The notes under the pieces: generated by a model | Database searches by the model: none | The model's input: only the letters and a program-made list of their open reading frames with translations | Told to the model about the DNA's origin: nothing | DNA from: an uncultured Oscillospiraceae bacterium | Lineage (GTDB): Bacteria > Bacillota > Clostridia > Oscillospirales > Ruminococcaceae | Direction of reading: 5' to 3' | Assembly (NCBI GenBank): GCA_900555435.1 | Contig: USLH01000043.1 | Location: 1-16,554, forward strand | DNA: 16,554 bases | Program-made: the position numbers and the translations under genes | Part shown: positions 5,673 through 13,350 of the stretch, in pieces | Numbering within the stretch: position 1 is the stretch's first letter | Layout of the letters: each line of letters opens with the position of its first letter

Positions 5673-7835
5673 TCAAGCGTCCTTTATCATCCCAAGCCCA
5701 TCCATCCAATAAAGAACATGGGAGGCAAAGCCATGGTTGCAGCTGGCGTTGGACGTTTCGTTTTCCCAGAGAGTCCCGGTGGTCTCCGCCATTTTCCGGA
5801 AGAAGCCTTTGATGTTTTCGATGAGCTTTTCTCTTTCCCCGCTGCGGAAGATCAACTCCAAGCGGAGAAAATCGCCGATGAAAGCGTTGGAGGGAGAAAC
5901 TTCCTTCCATTTTGCATCTTCCCGGAAATGGGGCCAATCGGCGATCCGTTCCGGGCCGAAGTCGTTTAACAGGATCTGCCACAGCTCCGGCCGGCTCTCG
6001 AAGGTAGCCGTCCCGCAGAAGAAGGCGTAATATTGACAGCTCTCCGTGGCTTCCCCGGAGATCTTCAGCTTCCCGTCCTCACCCCGGATCGCATTGTCAC
6101 AGTAAAACGTTCCCATAAACGCCAGATCGTTGATCGCCTTATGGATCCGCTCCGATTTCTCCAGCAGTGCCACGTCCCCATAAAGCTGCGCCGCACTCTG
6201 GAGCATCCGGGCGTACAGCATATTGGAGGGGAAGCTCACGTCCTGCACCAGATCATTGGAGCGGGACCATTCCACGAAGACCCACTTTTTCAACTTTTCC
6301 AGCAGACCGTACTCGTTCTCAAAAGGCTTGAAGTAGCTGATCAGCCCGTAGACCCGATCCCTTGCCCGGTCGATCAGCTCCTGGTCGCCGGTGCGACCGA
6401 AATACTCGTCCAGCTCGATCACATACCACATGGCCCAGTTGGGGATAAAGTTTCCGTCGGGCGTATCCGCCGGATAGCACATGGGAAGCATCCCTTCGGG
6501 GATCCACCGGAATTTCTCCGGCAGCAGAAAGTTTTCAAGGAAGACCCGCTCTACCTCGCTCTTTCCGGTCAGCGTCCACTCCGTCCGGGAGGTGAAAAAG
6601 CTGTCGCAAAGCCACCCCGCCCGTTCCCGGGAAGGGCAGTCCATGAAGATCGTAAAGGTGTTCTGCCGATAAGTCGCCACTGCTGCATCGAAGATTTCTT
6701 TCAGAACCGGATCATCGCCCGCATACTCTTTCTTCGGCTCGTCCGCTCCGAAATAGTTCATTCCCAAACGGGAGACCTTCACGTTTCCGCCCACTGCGGC
6801 GACCTTGATGTACATTCCCGTGTAGGGCTCGATGGTGGAAAGGCGGTACTCCCCTTTTTTGAGCCGCCAGACCGTCACACAAACTGTCCCCGCATGACGG
6901 AAATCCACCGGTTCGCTGCCTTCTTTTTCCAAAAGCTCCCCGTAAGTGACCAGCACCTTGACATCCCGGTCGCAGGAAACGTTCAGCTCTACCTGTCCGG
7001 TGGTGTTCCGTTCCATCTCAAAGACGGCAAACTCCCCGTCTGCCAGGTCCGCACCATCTTCGGGAAGATCCAGGGTCTCCATTTGACGGGTCTGAACACT
7101 GGCCGCTTCCACCAAGGAGTTGGTGGACAGCTCGTCCAGCCGGAAACCGGTCATTTTCTCCGAAATGTTCAAGATGTGTCGCTGATACTTCATGTCATAA
7201 TCCGGCGCACGGAAATCAAAGCTGCCCCGGCGCACCAGCTTCTTCACCGGGATATGGCCGTAGGTATTTAAATGGCTTCCCCGCTTGATAAAACGCTTTT
7301 TCTCCGTAGGAATAAGCGTGACCGTGGGAACATCAGAGACATCCGCTTCCGTTTCAAACGCTTGATACGAGGAATCCAGATTGTAAACCTCCACAAAGGG
7401 GCGCTGGAAGCTGAACCGCTCCACCTTCTCTTCGTGCTCCGTCATAAGCCGGGCAGTGAATCCCTCTCCGCTGGTAAAAGCCGTCACTTCTCCCCCGCAG
7501 ATCAACTCGGCGCACAGGAAGGAGGGCTGGCAGAGGTGGTAAAAGCTGGTGCAGTTGTAGCCCATGACCGTGACGGTGATTACGTTTTTCTCCCGATCGC
7601 AAAGTGCGGTCAAAGGCAGTTCGTCCACCCGGTAAAACCCGTGGGCGCTCCGGGCAGGACCGAAGGCTGCAAACACGCCGTTCACCTTCACCACATAGGC
7701 GCTGGAGCCGGTCAGGGCCAGCACCACCGGCTGCCCGCCTTTCGCTTCCGTCCGGAACTGCAGCCAGCGGTTCATAACGGTCCCGCTTCCCGCCTCCCAG
7801 ACGGGGACCGCTTTCTGAAACGTATAATTTTCCAT
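5673..7835 (-). CDS. Alpha-L-rhamnosidase-like six-hairpin glycosidase (GH78-like)
   Basis: A 720-residue protein with no signal peptide, so intracellular. The N-terminal 350 residues or so are beta-rich accessory domains. From about 380 on is an (alpha/alpha)6 barrel. The segment MDCPSRERAGWLCD (398-411) matches the GH78 DCPxRxERxGWxGD motif and makes D411 the probable general acid. LWENE near the C-terminus puts E691 at the usual base position, with CNHG (His701) following. Family enzymes remove terminal alpha-L-rhamnose from glycans or glycosides; the exact sugar here is unproven because the motif is a variant (Cys410 in place of Gly). ATG 7835 is preceded by AAGGAG at good spacing and a promoter at 7874-7902. 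GC-rich, unlike the remnants next to it. Probably the glycosidase supplying the catabolic genes to its right. Confidence 0.8.
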   Translation of the reverse strand: MENYTFQKAVPVWEAGSGTVMNRWLQFRTEAKGGQPVVLALTGSSAYVVKVNGVFAAFGPARSAHGFYRVDELPLTALCDREKNVITVTVMGYNCTSFYHLCQPSFLCAELICGGEVTAFTSGEGFTARLMTEHEEKVERFSFQRPFVEVYNLDSSYQAFETEADVSDVPTVTLIPTEKKRFIKRGSHLNTYGHIPVKKLVRRGSFDFRAPDYDMKYQRHILNISEKMTGFRLDELSTNSLVEAASVQTRQMETLDLPEDGADLADGEFAVFEMERNTTGQVELNVSCDRDVKVLVTYGELLEKEGSEPVDFRHAGTVCVTVWRLKKGEYRLSTIEPYTGMYIKVAAVGGNVKVSRLGMNYFGADEPKKEYAGDDPVLKEIFDAAVATYRQNTFTIFMDCPSRERAGWLCDSFFTSRTEWTLTGKSEVERVFLENFLLPEKFRWIPEGMLPMCYPADTPDGNFIPNWAMWYVIELDEYFGRTGDQELIDRARDRVYGLISYFKPFENEYGLLEKLKKWVFVEWSRSNDLVQDVSFPSNMLYARMLQSAAQLYGDVALLEKSERIHKAINDLAFMGTFYCDNAIRGEDGKLKISGEATESCQYYAFFCGTATFESRPELWQILLNDFGPERIADWPHFREDAKWKEVSPSNAFIGDFLRLELIFRSGEREKLIENIKGFFRKMAETTGTLWENETSNASCNHGFASHVLYWMDGLGMIKDA

Positions 7836-7873
7836 AAAAACTTCTCCTTTTCGACAGGACTTGACTTGCTCTT

Positions 7874-7902
7874 ATTAAAGCATAACCCCCCGCAAAAGGC
7901 AA
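7874..7902 (-). promoter_or_regulatory. Probable promoter of the rhamnosidase-like gene
   Basis: On the minus strand, -35 TTGCCT (7897-7902) and -10 TTTAAT (7874-7879) have a 17-bp spacer. ATG 7835 follows about 40 bases after the -10. The -35 overlaps a short inverted repeat (AACCCC 7884-7889 / GGGGTT 7903-7908) that may be a weak terminator for the deformylase gene upstream. I find no copy here of the repeat seen at 10061 and 14392. Confidence 0.4.
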
Positions 7903-7929
7903 GGGGTTTTGTTGTTTTTCTCACTTTTT

Positions 7930-8355
7930 TCAGATCAGCACACCATCACAGTGGTCTATCTCATGCTGCAGGATCTGGGCGGTAAAGCCGTGATAGGTCT
8001 TCACCCGCAGCTGCATCCGCTCGTTTTGAAACTGTACCTTGACCGTGCGGTACCGTTTGCATTTTTTAGGCCCGCCCAGCAGAGAGAGACACCCCTCCTC
8101 CGTTTCGTAAGGCCCGTCTTTTTTGAGGATCACCGGGTTGAAGAGGATGGTATAGCAGGGCTTCCCGCTGCTTTCGTCCAAAAACGCAACAATCCGCTTT
8201 TTCACGCCGATCATATTGGCGGCCATGCCGACGCAGGTGTCCTTGTGGGCTTTTAACGTGTCCAGAAGATCCTCCGCCGTCTGCCGATCGCTTTCCCCTG
8301 CAGGCAGGGACTCCCCCGCCAGAAACAGCGGGTCATGCATCAATTCTTTTACCAT
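7930..8355 (-). CDS. Peptide deformylase family protein
   Basis: A 141-residue, single-domain metal hydrolase of the Def family, which removes the N-formyl group from nascent proteins. Motif 2 (EGCLS, 87-91, Cys89) and motif 3 (HEIDH, 131-135) give the three metal ligands C89, H131 and H135 and the catalytic E132. Motif 1 reads GMAANMIG (43-50), with Asn47 where classic enzymes have the oxyanion-stabilising Gln; this occurs in a Firmicutes subgroup as I recall it. Length is slightly short of the usual 150-190. The start follows the SDR stop by one base, with AGGAGA inside the end of that pseudogene, so both share the promoter at 8946-8974. It may be a secondary deformylase and not the main housekeeping copy; that is not decidable here. 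Confidence 0.85.
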   Translation of the reverse strand: MVKELMHDPLFLAGESLPAGESDRQTAEDLLDTLKAHKDTCVGMAANMIGVKKRIVAFLDESSGKPCYTILFNPVILKKDGPYETEEGCLSLLGGPKKCKRYRTVKVQFQNERMQLRVKTYHGFTAQILQHEIDHCDGVLI

Positions 8356-8356
8356 C

Positions 8357-8882
8357 TTATTTCTCCTGTTTCAGCACCTGGCGGATGGCGAACAGCTGCA
8401 GCCGCTTCGGGCAGAGATCCAAAATCCGCAGAAGCGGGTTCCGGTTGATGCCGTAAGCAAAAGCCGGGTGTTTTTTTCTGAGGATCTCCAGCGCTTTTTT
8501 CCCGATCTTTTCCGGCAGGATCGATCTGGCTTCCACCCTATCCACAATCCGATGGAACCGCCTGGCGTTGCAGGGATAGAGCTTCGTTTTTTCACAGAAC
8601 CGATCCAGTTCCCTTGTGGACACCCCCAGCATCCCGGTCTCCACGGAAATGCCCAGCAGCTGCAGCTCCATGGCAAGGGAGTAAGCGTACTTATCAAGTG
8701 CCCCTTTCGTTACCGCATAGATTCCCGTAAAGGAAAGCAGATCCAACGGCGCCAGCTCGCTGGTGGTGATGCAGGAAGGGCAGAAACGTCCGATTCACCA
8801 GAAAATCGCTCAAAAGGTTTACCCGGAAGATCTCCTCAAAGGCCTCCCGTTTCATCTCCATCAGTGAATCCAGCCGGTACAT
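8357..8882 (-). pseudogene. Decayed short-chain dehydrogenase/reductase (SDR) gene
   Basis: Fragments in two frames make up an SDR. The first (from 8882) has VNLLSDFLVNRTFLPFLH. The second has ITTSELAPLDLLSFTGIYAVTKG, including the active-site Ser region and the YxxxK pair, and the C-terminal half. The frame changes near 8770, where about 20 bases (the segment before the Ser motif) seem deleted. Near 8641 a further in-frame loss removes the usual LRPGAVD segment (GISV runs straight into ETGML). The N-terminal NAD-binding Rossmann part (GxxxGxG) is absent, although an NNA remnant is readable at 8897-8905. With three lesions the gene cannot make a working enzyme. Its promoter, and translation into the deformylase gene after it, survive. 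Confidence 0.8.
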
Positions 8883-8945
8883 CCCCGCACCCTTTCTGCG
8901 TTGTTTTCTGCGATCCGTTCCTCCAAATGGTCGTTTTCCTCCCCC

Positions 8946-8974
8946 ATTATACCGGAAACTTTCCCAAAAAGCAA
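8946..8974 (-). promoter_or_regulatory. Near-consensus sigma-A promoter for the SDR remnant and deformylase
   Basis: On the minus strand, -35 TTGCTT (8969-8974), a 17-bp spacer and a perfect -10 TATAAT (8946-8951). It is the only good promoter upstream of the deformylase gene. The -35 lies in the T-rich tail of the terminator of the upstream dehydrogenase gene. Confidence 0.7.
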
Positions 8975-9002
8975 CCGCAGCGAAGCCGAAACCTCGCTGC
9001 GG
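8966..9002 (-). terminator. Rho-independent terminator of the hydroxyacid dehydrogenase gene
   Basis: A perfect 9-bp stem: CCGCAGCGA at 8975-8983 and TCGCTGCGG at 8994-9002, with a 10-base loop. On the minus strand it is followed by TTGCTTTTT. It lies 11 bases after the stop at 9014. Confidence 0.85.
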
Positions 9003-9013
9003 TGCGGTTTTGA

Positions 9014-10006
9014 TTATGCCATGTTTTTGAGCATTTCCTGGGTGACTTCGCAGTCCATCTTTTCGCCGTTTAAGAATTTGGCAAGCTCGCTGCAGGTGTG
9101 AATGCCGATCCGGCGCTGACCGTTGTTGACCAGTCCCGCCAGATGGGGCGTGAAGATTACGTTCGGCAGCGACCGCAGAGGATGATCCACTGCCGGCGGC
9201 TCCGGATCTGTCACGTCCAGGCAGGCGTATTTGAGATTGCCCGCCTTCATGTGGTCGTAAAGAGCTGCTTCATCGATCAGAGAGCCCCGGGCGGTGTTGA
9301 CTAAGACTGCGTCTTTTTTCATGAGCTTCAGGGTCTCGGCGTTGAACATGTGATAGGTCTCGGGGATAGAGGGCGCATGAATGGAAACGATGTCGCTCCG
9401 TTTCAGCAAATCCTCGAACTCCGCCTTCTCCGCTCCCAGCTCGGCGGCCTTTTCCGCAGAGATGAAGGGGTCGTACATGAGAATATCCACGCCGAAATTG
9501 CGCATCAGCCGGATGTAGTGCTTTCCGGCCCAACCGGCGCCGACAACGCCCACGGTGATGTCAAAGAGCTCCCGGATGTTGTCCTTTCCCTCTTCCCAGC
9601 CGCCGGCCGCAATATTCTTCGACAGCCAGTAGACGTTTTTGGAAGCCGTGATGGAAAGGCCCAGCGCTGTCTCCGCAACGCCTTCTCCCAAGGGCTTAGG
9701 AGAACCGGTGACCCGGATACCCTTTTCCCACAGCTCGTCGGAAACGATGGGTTTTACGCTTCCCGCCGCATGAACCACCAGCTTTAAGTCCGGCGCTGCC
9801 GCTAAGATCTCGCCGTCGATGTGCCCGCTGCCCCAGGAGGTGATGGCCACATCTGCGCCACTAATCACCTTTTTCACCTGCTCCGGACTGGTATCGTCGG
9901 TCTCGTTGACGACCACTTCGCCGAAGGAGCGCAGTTTCTCCATGGCTTTTTCCGAAAAGAGCCTCTGCCGCATGGCATTGCTCAGAATCATTGCAATTTT
10001 CATCAT
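9014..10006 (-). CDS. D-isomer-specific 2-hydroxyacid dehydrogenase
   Basis: A 330-residue cytosolic NAD-dependent oxidoreductase of the D-2-hydroxyacid dehydrogenase family, interconverting a 2-keto acid and a D-2-hydroxy acid. The NAD-binding motif is GAGWAG (156-161), with D179 at the end of the second strand, which favours NAD over NADP. The catalytic set is complete: R240 (NTARGSLID), E269 (DPEPP) and H288 (PHLAG). Length is typical. The start is one of two adjacent ATGs (10006 or 10003), after AAAGGA. It is divergent from the AraC-type gene and shares with it a control region holding two direct repeats. Substrate unknown; the neighbourhood points to a sugar-derived acid. Confidence 0.88.
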   Translation of the reverse strand: MMKIAMILSNAMRQRLFSEKAMEKLRSFGEVVVNETDDTSPEQVKKVISGADVAITSWGSGHIDGEILAAAPDLKLVVHAAGSVKPIVSDELWEKGIRVTGSPKPLGEGVAETALGLSITASKNVYWLSKNIAAGGWEEGKDNIRELFDITVGVVGAGWAGKHYIRLMRNFGVDILMYDPFISAEKAAELGAEKAEFEDLLKRSDIVSIHAPSIPETYHMFNAETLKLMKKDAVLVNTARGSLIDEAALYDHMKAGNLKYACLDVTDPEPPAVDHPLRSLPNVIFTPHLAGLVNNGQRRIGIHTCSELAKFLNGEKMDCEVTQEMLKNMA

Positions 10007-10036
10007 CTGACATCCTTTCTTTGTCGCGGTGGTTTC

Positions 10037-10065
10037 ATTGTATCATACGCCGTCGGTTTTGTATT
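10037..10065 (-). promoter_or_regulatory. Promoter of the hydroxyacid dehydrogenase gene
   Basis: -10 TACAAT (10037-10042 on the minus strand), 17-bp spacer, poor -35 AATACA (10060-10065) overlapping the proximal operator half-site by 5 bases. A weak -35 covered by an activator site is the class II layout of AraC-activated promoters. The same geometry recurs at 14368-14396. Confidence 0.5.
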
Positions 10066-10096
10066 TGCAGAATCGTCGGCAGTATTTACAGATTCG
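10061..10096. promoter_or_regulatory. Direct-repeat operator, likely bound by the adjacent AraC-type regulator
   Basis: GTATTTGCAGAATCG (10061-10075) and GTATTTACAGATTCG (10082-10096) match at 13 of 15 positions and are offset by exactly 21 bp, two helical turns. Tandem half-sites on one DNA face are typical of AraC-family operators. The pair sits between divergent promoters: at the -35 of the dehydrogenase on one side and just upstream of the -35 of the regulator on the other. A matching pair occurs at 14392-14427. Confidence 0.65.
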
Positions 10097-10100
10097 GTGC

Positions 10101-10129
10101 TTTGCATTTCTTTGAAAATGTGCTACAAT
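10101..10129 (+). promoter_or_regulatory. Promoter of the AraC-type regulator gene
   Basis: -10 TACAAT at 10124-10129. The -35 is TTTGCA (10101-10106, 17-bp spacer) or TTGCAT (10102-10107, 16-bp spacer). The operator pair ends 5 bases upstream, so autoregulation is likely. Confidence 0.45.
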
Positions 10130-10172
10130 AAAAGAAAAGTCCGCAAATTTCCCGCAAAGGAGCCGTCCTTCC

Positions 10173-11012
10173 ATGGTCAACGTTTACTGGATCGCCAAAT
10201 ATCCGCAGATCGGAAATACTTCTCCTCACTCTCACCGGTTTTACCAGCTTCTGGTGCCCACCGGCGGAGAAGGCACGATCCTTATCGGCGAAACCCCCTA
10301 CCCTGCCTTGCGGGGAACGGCACTGCTGGCCCGACCGGATATTCCTCACGGGGTGTTCTGTGAAGAAGCCTCCTCACCGGCCAAATTCATTGACATCAAG
10401 TTTTCCGTTTTAAACGAAAGCTTCGACCGGGAACTGCAGATCCTTCCGGACTGCATCCCTCTGACGGATCTGGAGACCTGTCTGTTTCAGCTGGAAAACC
10501 TCCTTCAGGAAGCCCAGCGGCAAGAAGCCTTCAGCAGCGAGGTCATCAATATGACCTTTACCATCTTTCTCATCAGCCTGATCCGCAGTTGCCGGGGCGA
10601 GAAAAGCGCTGCTGTGATCCAGTACGAAAAGGCGGAGGCCCTGACCAGCACCTATAAAGGGCTGCCTGTGTCCCAGCTTCTTGCCTATATCAACCAAAAC
10701 TTCAACCGCATCATCAGCTTAGACGACCTGACCCATTTTGCCCATGTGAGCAAAACGACCCTCATCGACCTGTTCAAAGAGCTTTACGGCACTACACCCA
10801 TCCGCTATCTGAACAATCTCCGGATGGAAAAAGCAAGAGAGCTTCTCGCCAATTCTGATCTGAGCATCGGCGAGATCTCGGAGCTGGTGGGGTTCCAGAG
10901 TATCCACTATTTCAGCCGCAGCTTCAAGGAACGGGAGGGCTGTACCCCTTTATGCTATCGGAAAACCCATCAGGACAGTCGCTACATCACTTTGAACAGC
11001 CGTCCGGTCTAA
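10173..11012 (+). CDS. AraC-family transcriptional regulator
   Basis: A 279-residue protein. An N-terminal cupin-type ligand pocket (about 15-80, starting with a conserved HSHxFYQL segment) probably binds a sugar or sugar acid. The C-terminal AraC domain has two helix-turn-helix motifs, about 182-202 (SLDDLTHFAHVSKTTLIDLF) and 231-252 (SIGEISELVGFQSIHYFSRSF), with the family signature following. The start is ATG 10173 with AAAGGAG at 10156-10162. Divergent from the dehydrogenase gene and convergent with the catabolic operon; its TAA overlaps the operon's last stop codon. The direct repeats at 10061-10096 and 14392-14427 are its most likely targets, making it the local activator. The effector is unknown. 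Confidence 0.9.
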   Translation: MVNVYWIAKYPQIGNTSPHSHRFYQLLVPTGGEGTILIGETPYPALRGTALLARPDIPHGVFCEEASSPAKFIDIKFSVLNESFDRELQILPDCIPLTDLETCLFQLENLLQEAQRQEAFSSEVINMTFTIFLISLIRSCRGEKSAAVIQYEKAEALTSTYKGLPVSQLLAYINQNFNRIISLDDLTHFAHVSKTTLIDLFKELYGTTPIRYLNNLRMEKARELLANSDLSIGEISELVGFQSIHYFSRSFKEREGCTPLCYRKTHQDSRYITLNSRPV

Positions 11013-12055
11013 AACCCCTGCCGCAGCTCGGAAAGCTCTACCGGTTTTCCGGTTTTGGCGGAACGATAAATGGCGAGAATGATCTCCACCGCCCGGCTTC
11101 CCTCCTCTGCATCGATCAGAGGCAGACGATCCGACCGAATGGCGGCGACCATATCCGCCAGCTGCTCCCGATGGCATTCCGCCGCCAGGGCGGTGGGATC
11201 CCCCGCCGTCCGAACGCCGCTTTCCACCGGGTTTACCAGCAGATCCGGCGAAGCATCCAGATTCCAAGCCGTGATCCGGTCTTCCGTCAGGGTAATCCCC
11301 CCCAAGGTGCCGTTTATCTCCATCCGCCGGCTGTAACCGGGGCGGGTGGAGGTGGCGGCTTCGATGACACCCAAAGCACCGTTTTCGTATTCCAGAACGG
11401 CGGAAAGGGTGTCTTCCGCCTCGATTTTGTGAAGCAGGGTGCGGCTCCGGGCAAACACGCTCTTCACCGGCCCCATGATGCTCTGCACCAGATCCACCCC
11501 GTGGATCCCCTGATTCATCAAGGCTCCGCCGCCGTCCATGGCAAGGGTCCCCCGCCAGGAGCTTCCGGCGTAATAGGCTTCGTCCCGGTAATATTTCATG
11601 TAAATGTCCCCGCAGACCAGCCGTCCCAGCCGCCCTTCCGCCACCGCTTCCCGAATAAGACGATAATCCCTTGTGAACCGCAGCTGAGAAATGCAACAGA
11701 ACTTGACGCCGGTCTTCCGACAGGTCTCCTTCACCTTCCAAAGCTGCTCCAAAGTGATGGCCATGGGTTTTTCCACCACTACATGCTTTCCGGCTTCCGC
11801 CGCTTGAACGGCCAGTTCCGCATGAGTGCCGCTGGGTGTGCAGATGCAGACGGCGTCAATGGCAGGATCCGCAAGAAGCGCTTCAACCGACGGATACGGC
11901 TTTCCTCCCTGCTCGTTCATAAAAGCCTCCGCCCGACCGGGAACCGGATCGAAAGCGCCGCCCAGCTCCGCCCCGGGGATCTCCCGAATGGCGCCTGCAT
12001 GAAGCCGTGCGATCATTCCGCAGCCGATGAGTCCAAACCGTACCGTCGCTGTCAT
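11009..12055 (-). CDS. Gfo/Idh/MocA family oxidoreductase
   Basis: A 348-residue NAD(P)-dependent sugar or polyol dehydrogenase-type protein. The N-terminal Rossmann domain has GLIGCGMIARLHAGAI (GxGxxA at about 11-16). The family EKP motif is present (VVVEKPMA, E95-K96-P97), with K96 the expected catalytic Lys. The C-terminal domain has GGGALMNQGIHGVDL, with H185 and nearby Asp as usual active-site residues. The start is ATG 12055, not the longer frame to 12184: GGAGGAGAAGG lies just upstream and the extra N-terminal residues are shadow of the preceding gene. ATG overlaps that gene's TGA (ATGA). Third gene of the operon. The stop overlaps the convergent AraC stop, leaving no room for a terminator. 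Substrate unknown. Confidence 0.88.
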   Translation of the reverse strand: MTATVRFGLIGCGMIARLHAGAIREIPGAELGGAFDPVPGRAEAFMNEQGGKPYPSVEALLADPAIDAVCICTPSGTHAELAVQAAEAGKHVVVEKPMAITLEQLWKVKETCRKTGVKFCCISQLRFTRDYRLIREAVAEGRLGRLVCGDIYMKYYRDEAYYAGSSWRGTLAMDGGGALMNQGIHGVDLVQSIMGPVKSVFARSRTLLHKIEAEDTLSAVLEYENGALGVIEAATSTRPGYSRRMEINGTLGGITLTEDRITAWNLDASPDLLVNPVESGVRTAGDPTALAAECHREQLADMVAAIRSDRLPLIDAEEGSRAVEIILAIYRSAKTGKPVELSELRQGF

Positions 12056-13350
12056 TTTCCTTCTCCTCCAAACTGTCCGGAGTAATAGGGACTGTCTTCC
12101 AAAATGCCGCCGCTGCAGCGGTAAAAATCTTTCCCCAGATGGAAAACACCCTGCTCTGCCCGGGTGAAATCTGCGCCATGACAAGGCTCATAGCCGCACA
12201 TTTCCTCCCAGCGCTTATAGTTCTGGTCGCCGTTTGTTTCCACCACGCCGACCCGAATACCGGGCAGCGCTCCGATCCGGGCTGCCACGTTCTTATTCCA
12301 TTCCAGCATCACCGGATTCACCGTCAGATCGGCGCAGAAGCAGGGTATGCCTCTTTGATGCGCCGCCTCAAGGATCCGGAAGGTCATGCTCAGGGTTTTG
12401 GCAATTGGCTTTAACGCCACTGCCCTGTAGCCCTGATCCATCCGGCGGACGGCGTCCGCTTCGCAGTGTGCGCTTTCATCCGCTGCCACCCGGACAGGAA
12501 CATCGCTTAAATCCTCGTCGTTTTCCTCGTCCAGCGGCTCCTCCAGCAAAACGATCCGGGAAAGCGCCCCGATCTGATCCGCATGATCCAAAAACCGCAG
12601 CAGCGTGTCTCGATCCGGGTACCGCCCGTTGGCGTCCAGATAATAGGCGATGCGGCCGTTTTCCGTATAAGGAGTCTCCCGGTCTTTCGCCAGTTCATGC
12701 AGAAAGGTCAGTCGGTTTTTGTCCCATTCCAGCATCTTCCTCGGGTCATGATCCCCTTCCGGATCCGACCCGATTTTGATTTTCAAAAGGAATTCCCCGC
12801 CGTCCAAGATCTTTTCGACCGCTTCTTTTCCCATTCCGTAAGTGATCAGCGGGATCCGGCCCAGCTTCTCCTGCCGGAACGCCATGGCGCTGCGGGTGCT
12901 TTCCGGGATCAGCCCGTCAAAGCTATCGATGCCCTTTTCCCTTGCATAGAGAACCCACGCCGCAAAATCCACCGGAACCAATGCGTTCAGCGCAAAGGTC
13001 ATCCGCAGATCCTGCCGTCCGGTCACCGCCCGCCCGTAAGCGAGCACCTCCGGAAGCAGCCGGTCCAGAAGCTCCTGCGGATCCTCAAACGCCATGCCTT
13101 TACAGAGGTTCACCGCATGACAGGTCATGGCGAACATCAGCGTATTCCCGCCGCTGGGGCAATTATCCGCAAATACTGCTGCATCTGACCAAAGCACGCT
13201 CTGAACGCCTAGCCCGACGCCCTCTTTGCAGTCGGAACGAAGTCGCACCACGCTCTGCCACAGCTCGTCTACATGGTTTCCTTTAAATCCGAAGGGAGCC
13301 AGAAGCGGCTCCCGGATAAACTCGGCCGATGCATCCCGGATAACGATCAT
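12052..13350 (-). CDS. Enolase-superfamily (mandelate racemase/muconate lactonizing-type) dehydratase or epimerase
   Basis: A 432-residue protein. The superfamily machinery can be read off: KxK motif LLKIKIG (K190, K192), metal ligands D239 (LDANGRY), E270 (LLEEPLDEE) and D291 (AADES), and a second Lys, K314 (ALKPIAKT), on the opposite face. Such enzymes abstract a proton next to a carboxylate; sugar-acid dehydratases (making 2-keto-3-deoxy acids) and epimerases are the main kinds. The lysine pair fits a MLE/epimerase-like or sugar-acid dehydratase site, but not a His-Asp mandelate racemase dyad as far as I can see. Joined to both neighbours by 4-base ATGA overlaps. The likely substrate is an acid produced by the Gfo/Idh partners. 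Length is longer than the usual 360-400. Confidence 0.82.
   Translation of the reverse strand: MIVIRDASAEFIREPLLAPFGFKGNHVDELWQSVVRLRSDCKEGVGLGVQSVLWSDAAVFADNCPSGGNTLMFAMTCHAVNLCKGMAFEDPQELLDRLLPEVLAYGRAVTGRQDLRMTFALNALVPVDFAAWVLYAREKGIDSFDGLIPESTRSAMAFRQEKLGRIPLITYGMGKEAVEKILDGGEFLLKIKIGSDPEGDHDPRKMLEWDKNRLTFLHELAKDRETPYTENGRIAYYLDANGRYPDRDTLLRFLDHADQIGALSRIVLLEEPLDEENDEDLSDVPVRVAADESAHCEADAVRRMDQGYRAVALKPIAKTLSMTFRILEAAHQRGIPCFCADLTVNPVMLEWNKNVAARIGALPGIRVGVVETNGDQNYKRWEEMCGYEPCHGADFTRAEQGVFHLGKDFYRCSGGILEDSPYYSGQFGGEGK

Noticed and set aside
5549..5969. Plus-strand frames running past the serine recombinase stop
   Set aside because: They cross a hairpin and then run antisense to the rhamnosidase-like gene. 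No domain or ribosome site.
6033..7271. Long plus-strand open frame (412 codons) opposite the rhamnosidase-like gene
   Set aside because: Antisense shadow of a GC-rich gene. Composition is Pro/His/Arg-rich with no domain, and the opposite strand has clear GH78-type motifs, ribosome site and promoter.
7884..7908. Inverted repeat AACCCC/GGGGTT as a strong terminator for the deformylase gene
   Set aside because: The T run lies on the plus-strand side, where no gene ends; on the minus strand it is followed by ATGCTTTAAT, a weak tail. Mentioned only with the promoter it overlaps.
10952..12085. Long plus-strand open frame (377 codons) across the AraC/Gfo junction
   Set aside because: Overlaps the AraC gene end and runs antisense to a well-supported Gfo/Idh gene. 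No ribosome site or recognisable domain.
12056..12184. N-terminal extension of the third operon gene to 12184
   Set aside because: The extra 43 residues are basic low-complexity shadow of the enolase-superfamily gene. The ATG at 12055 has a strong ribosome site and begins directly before the Rossmann strand.
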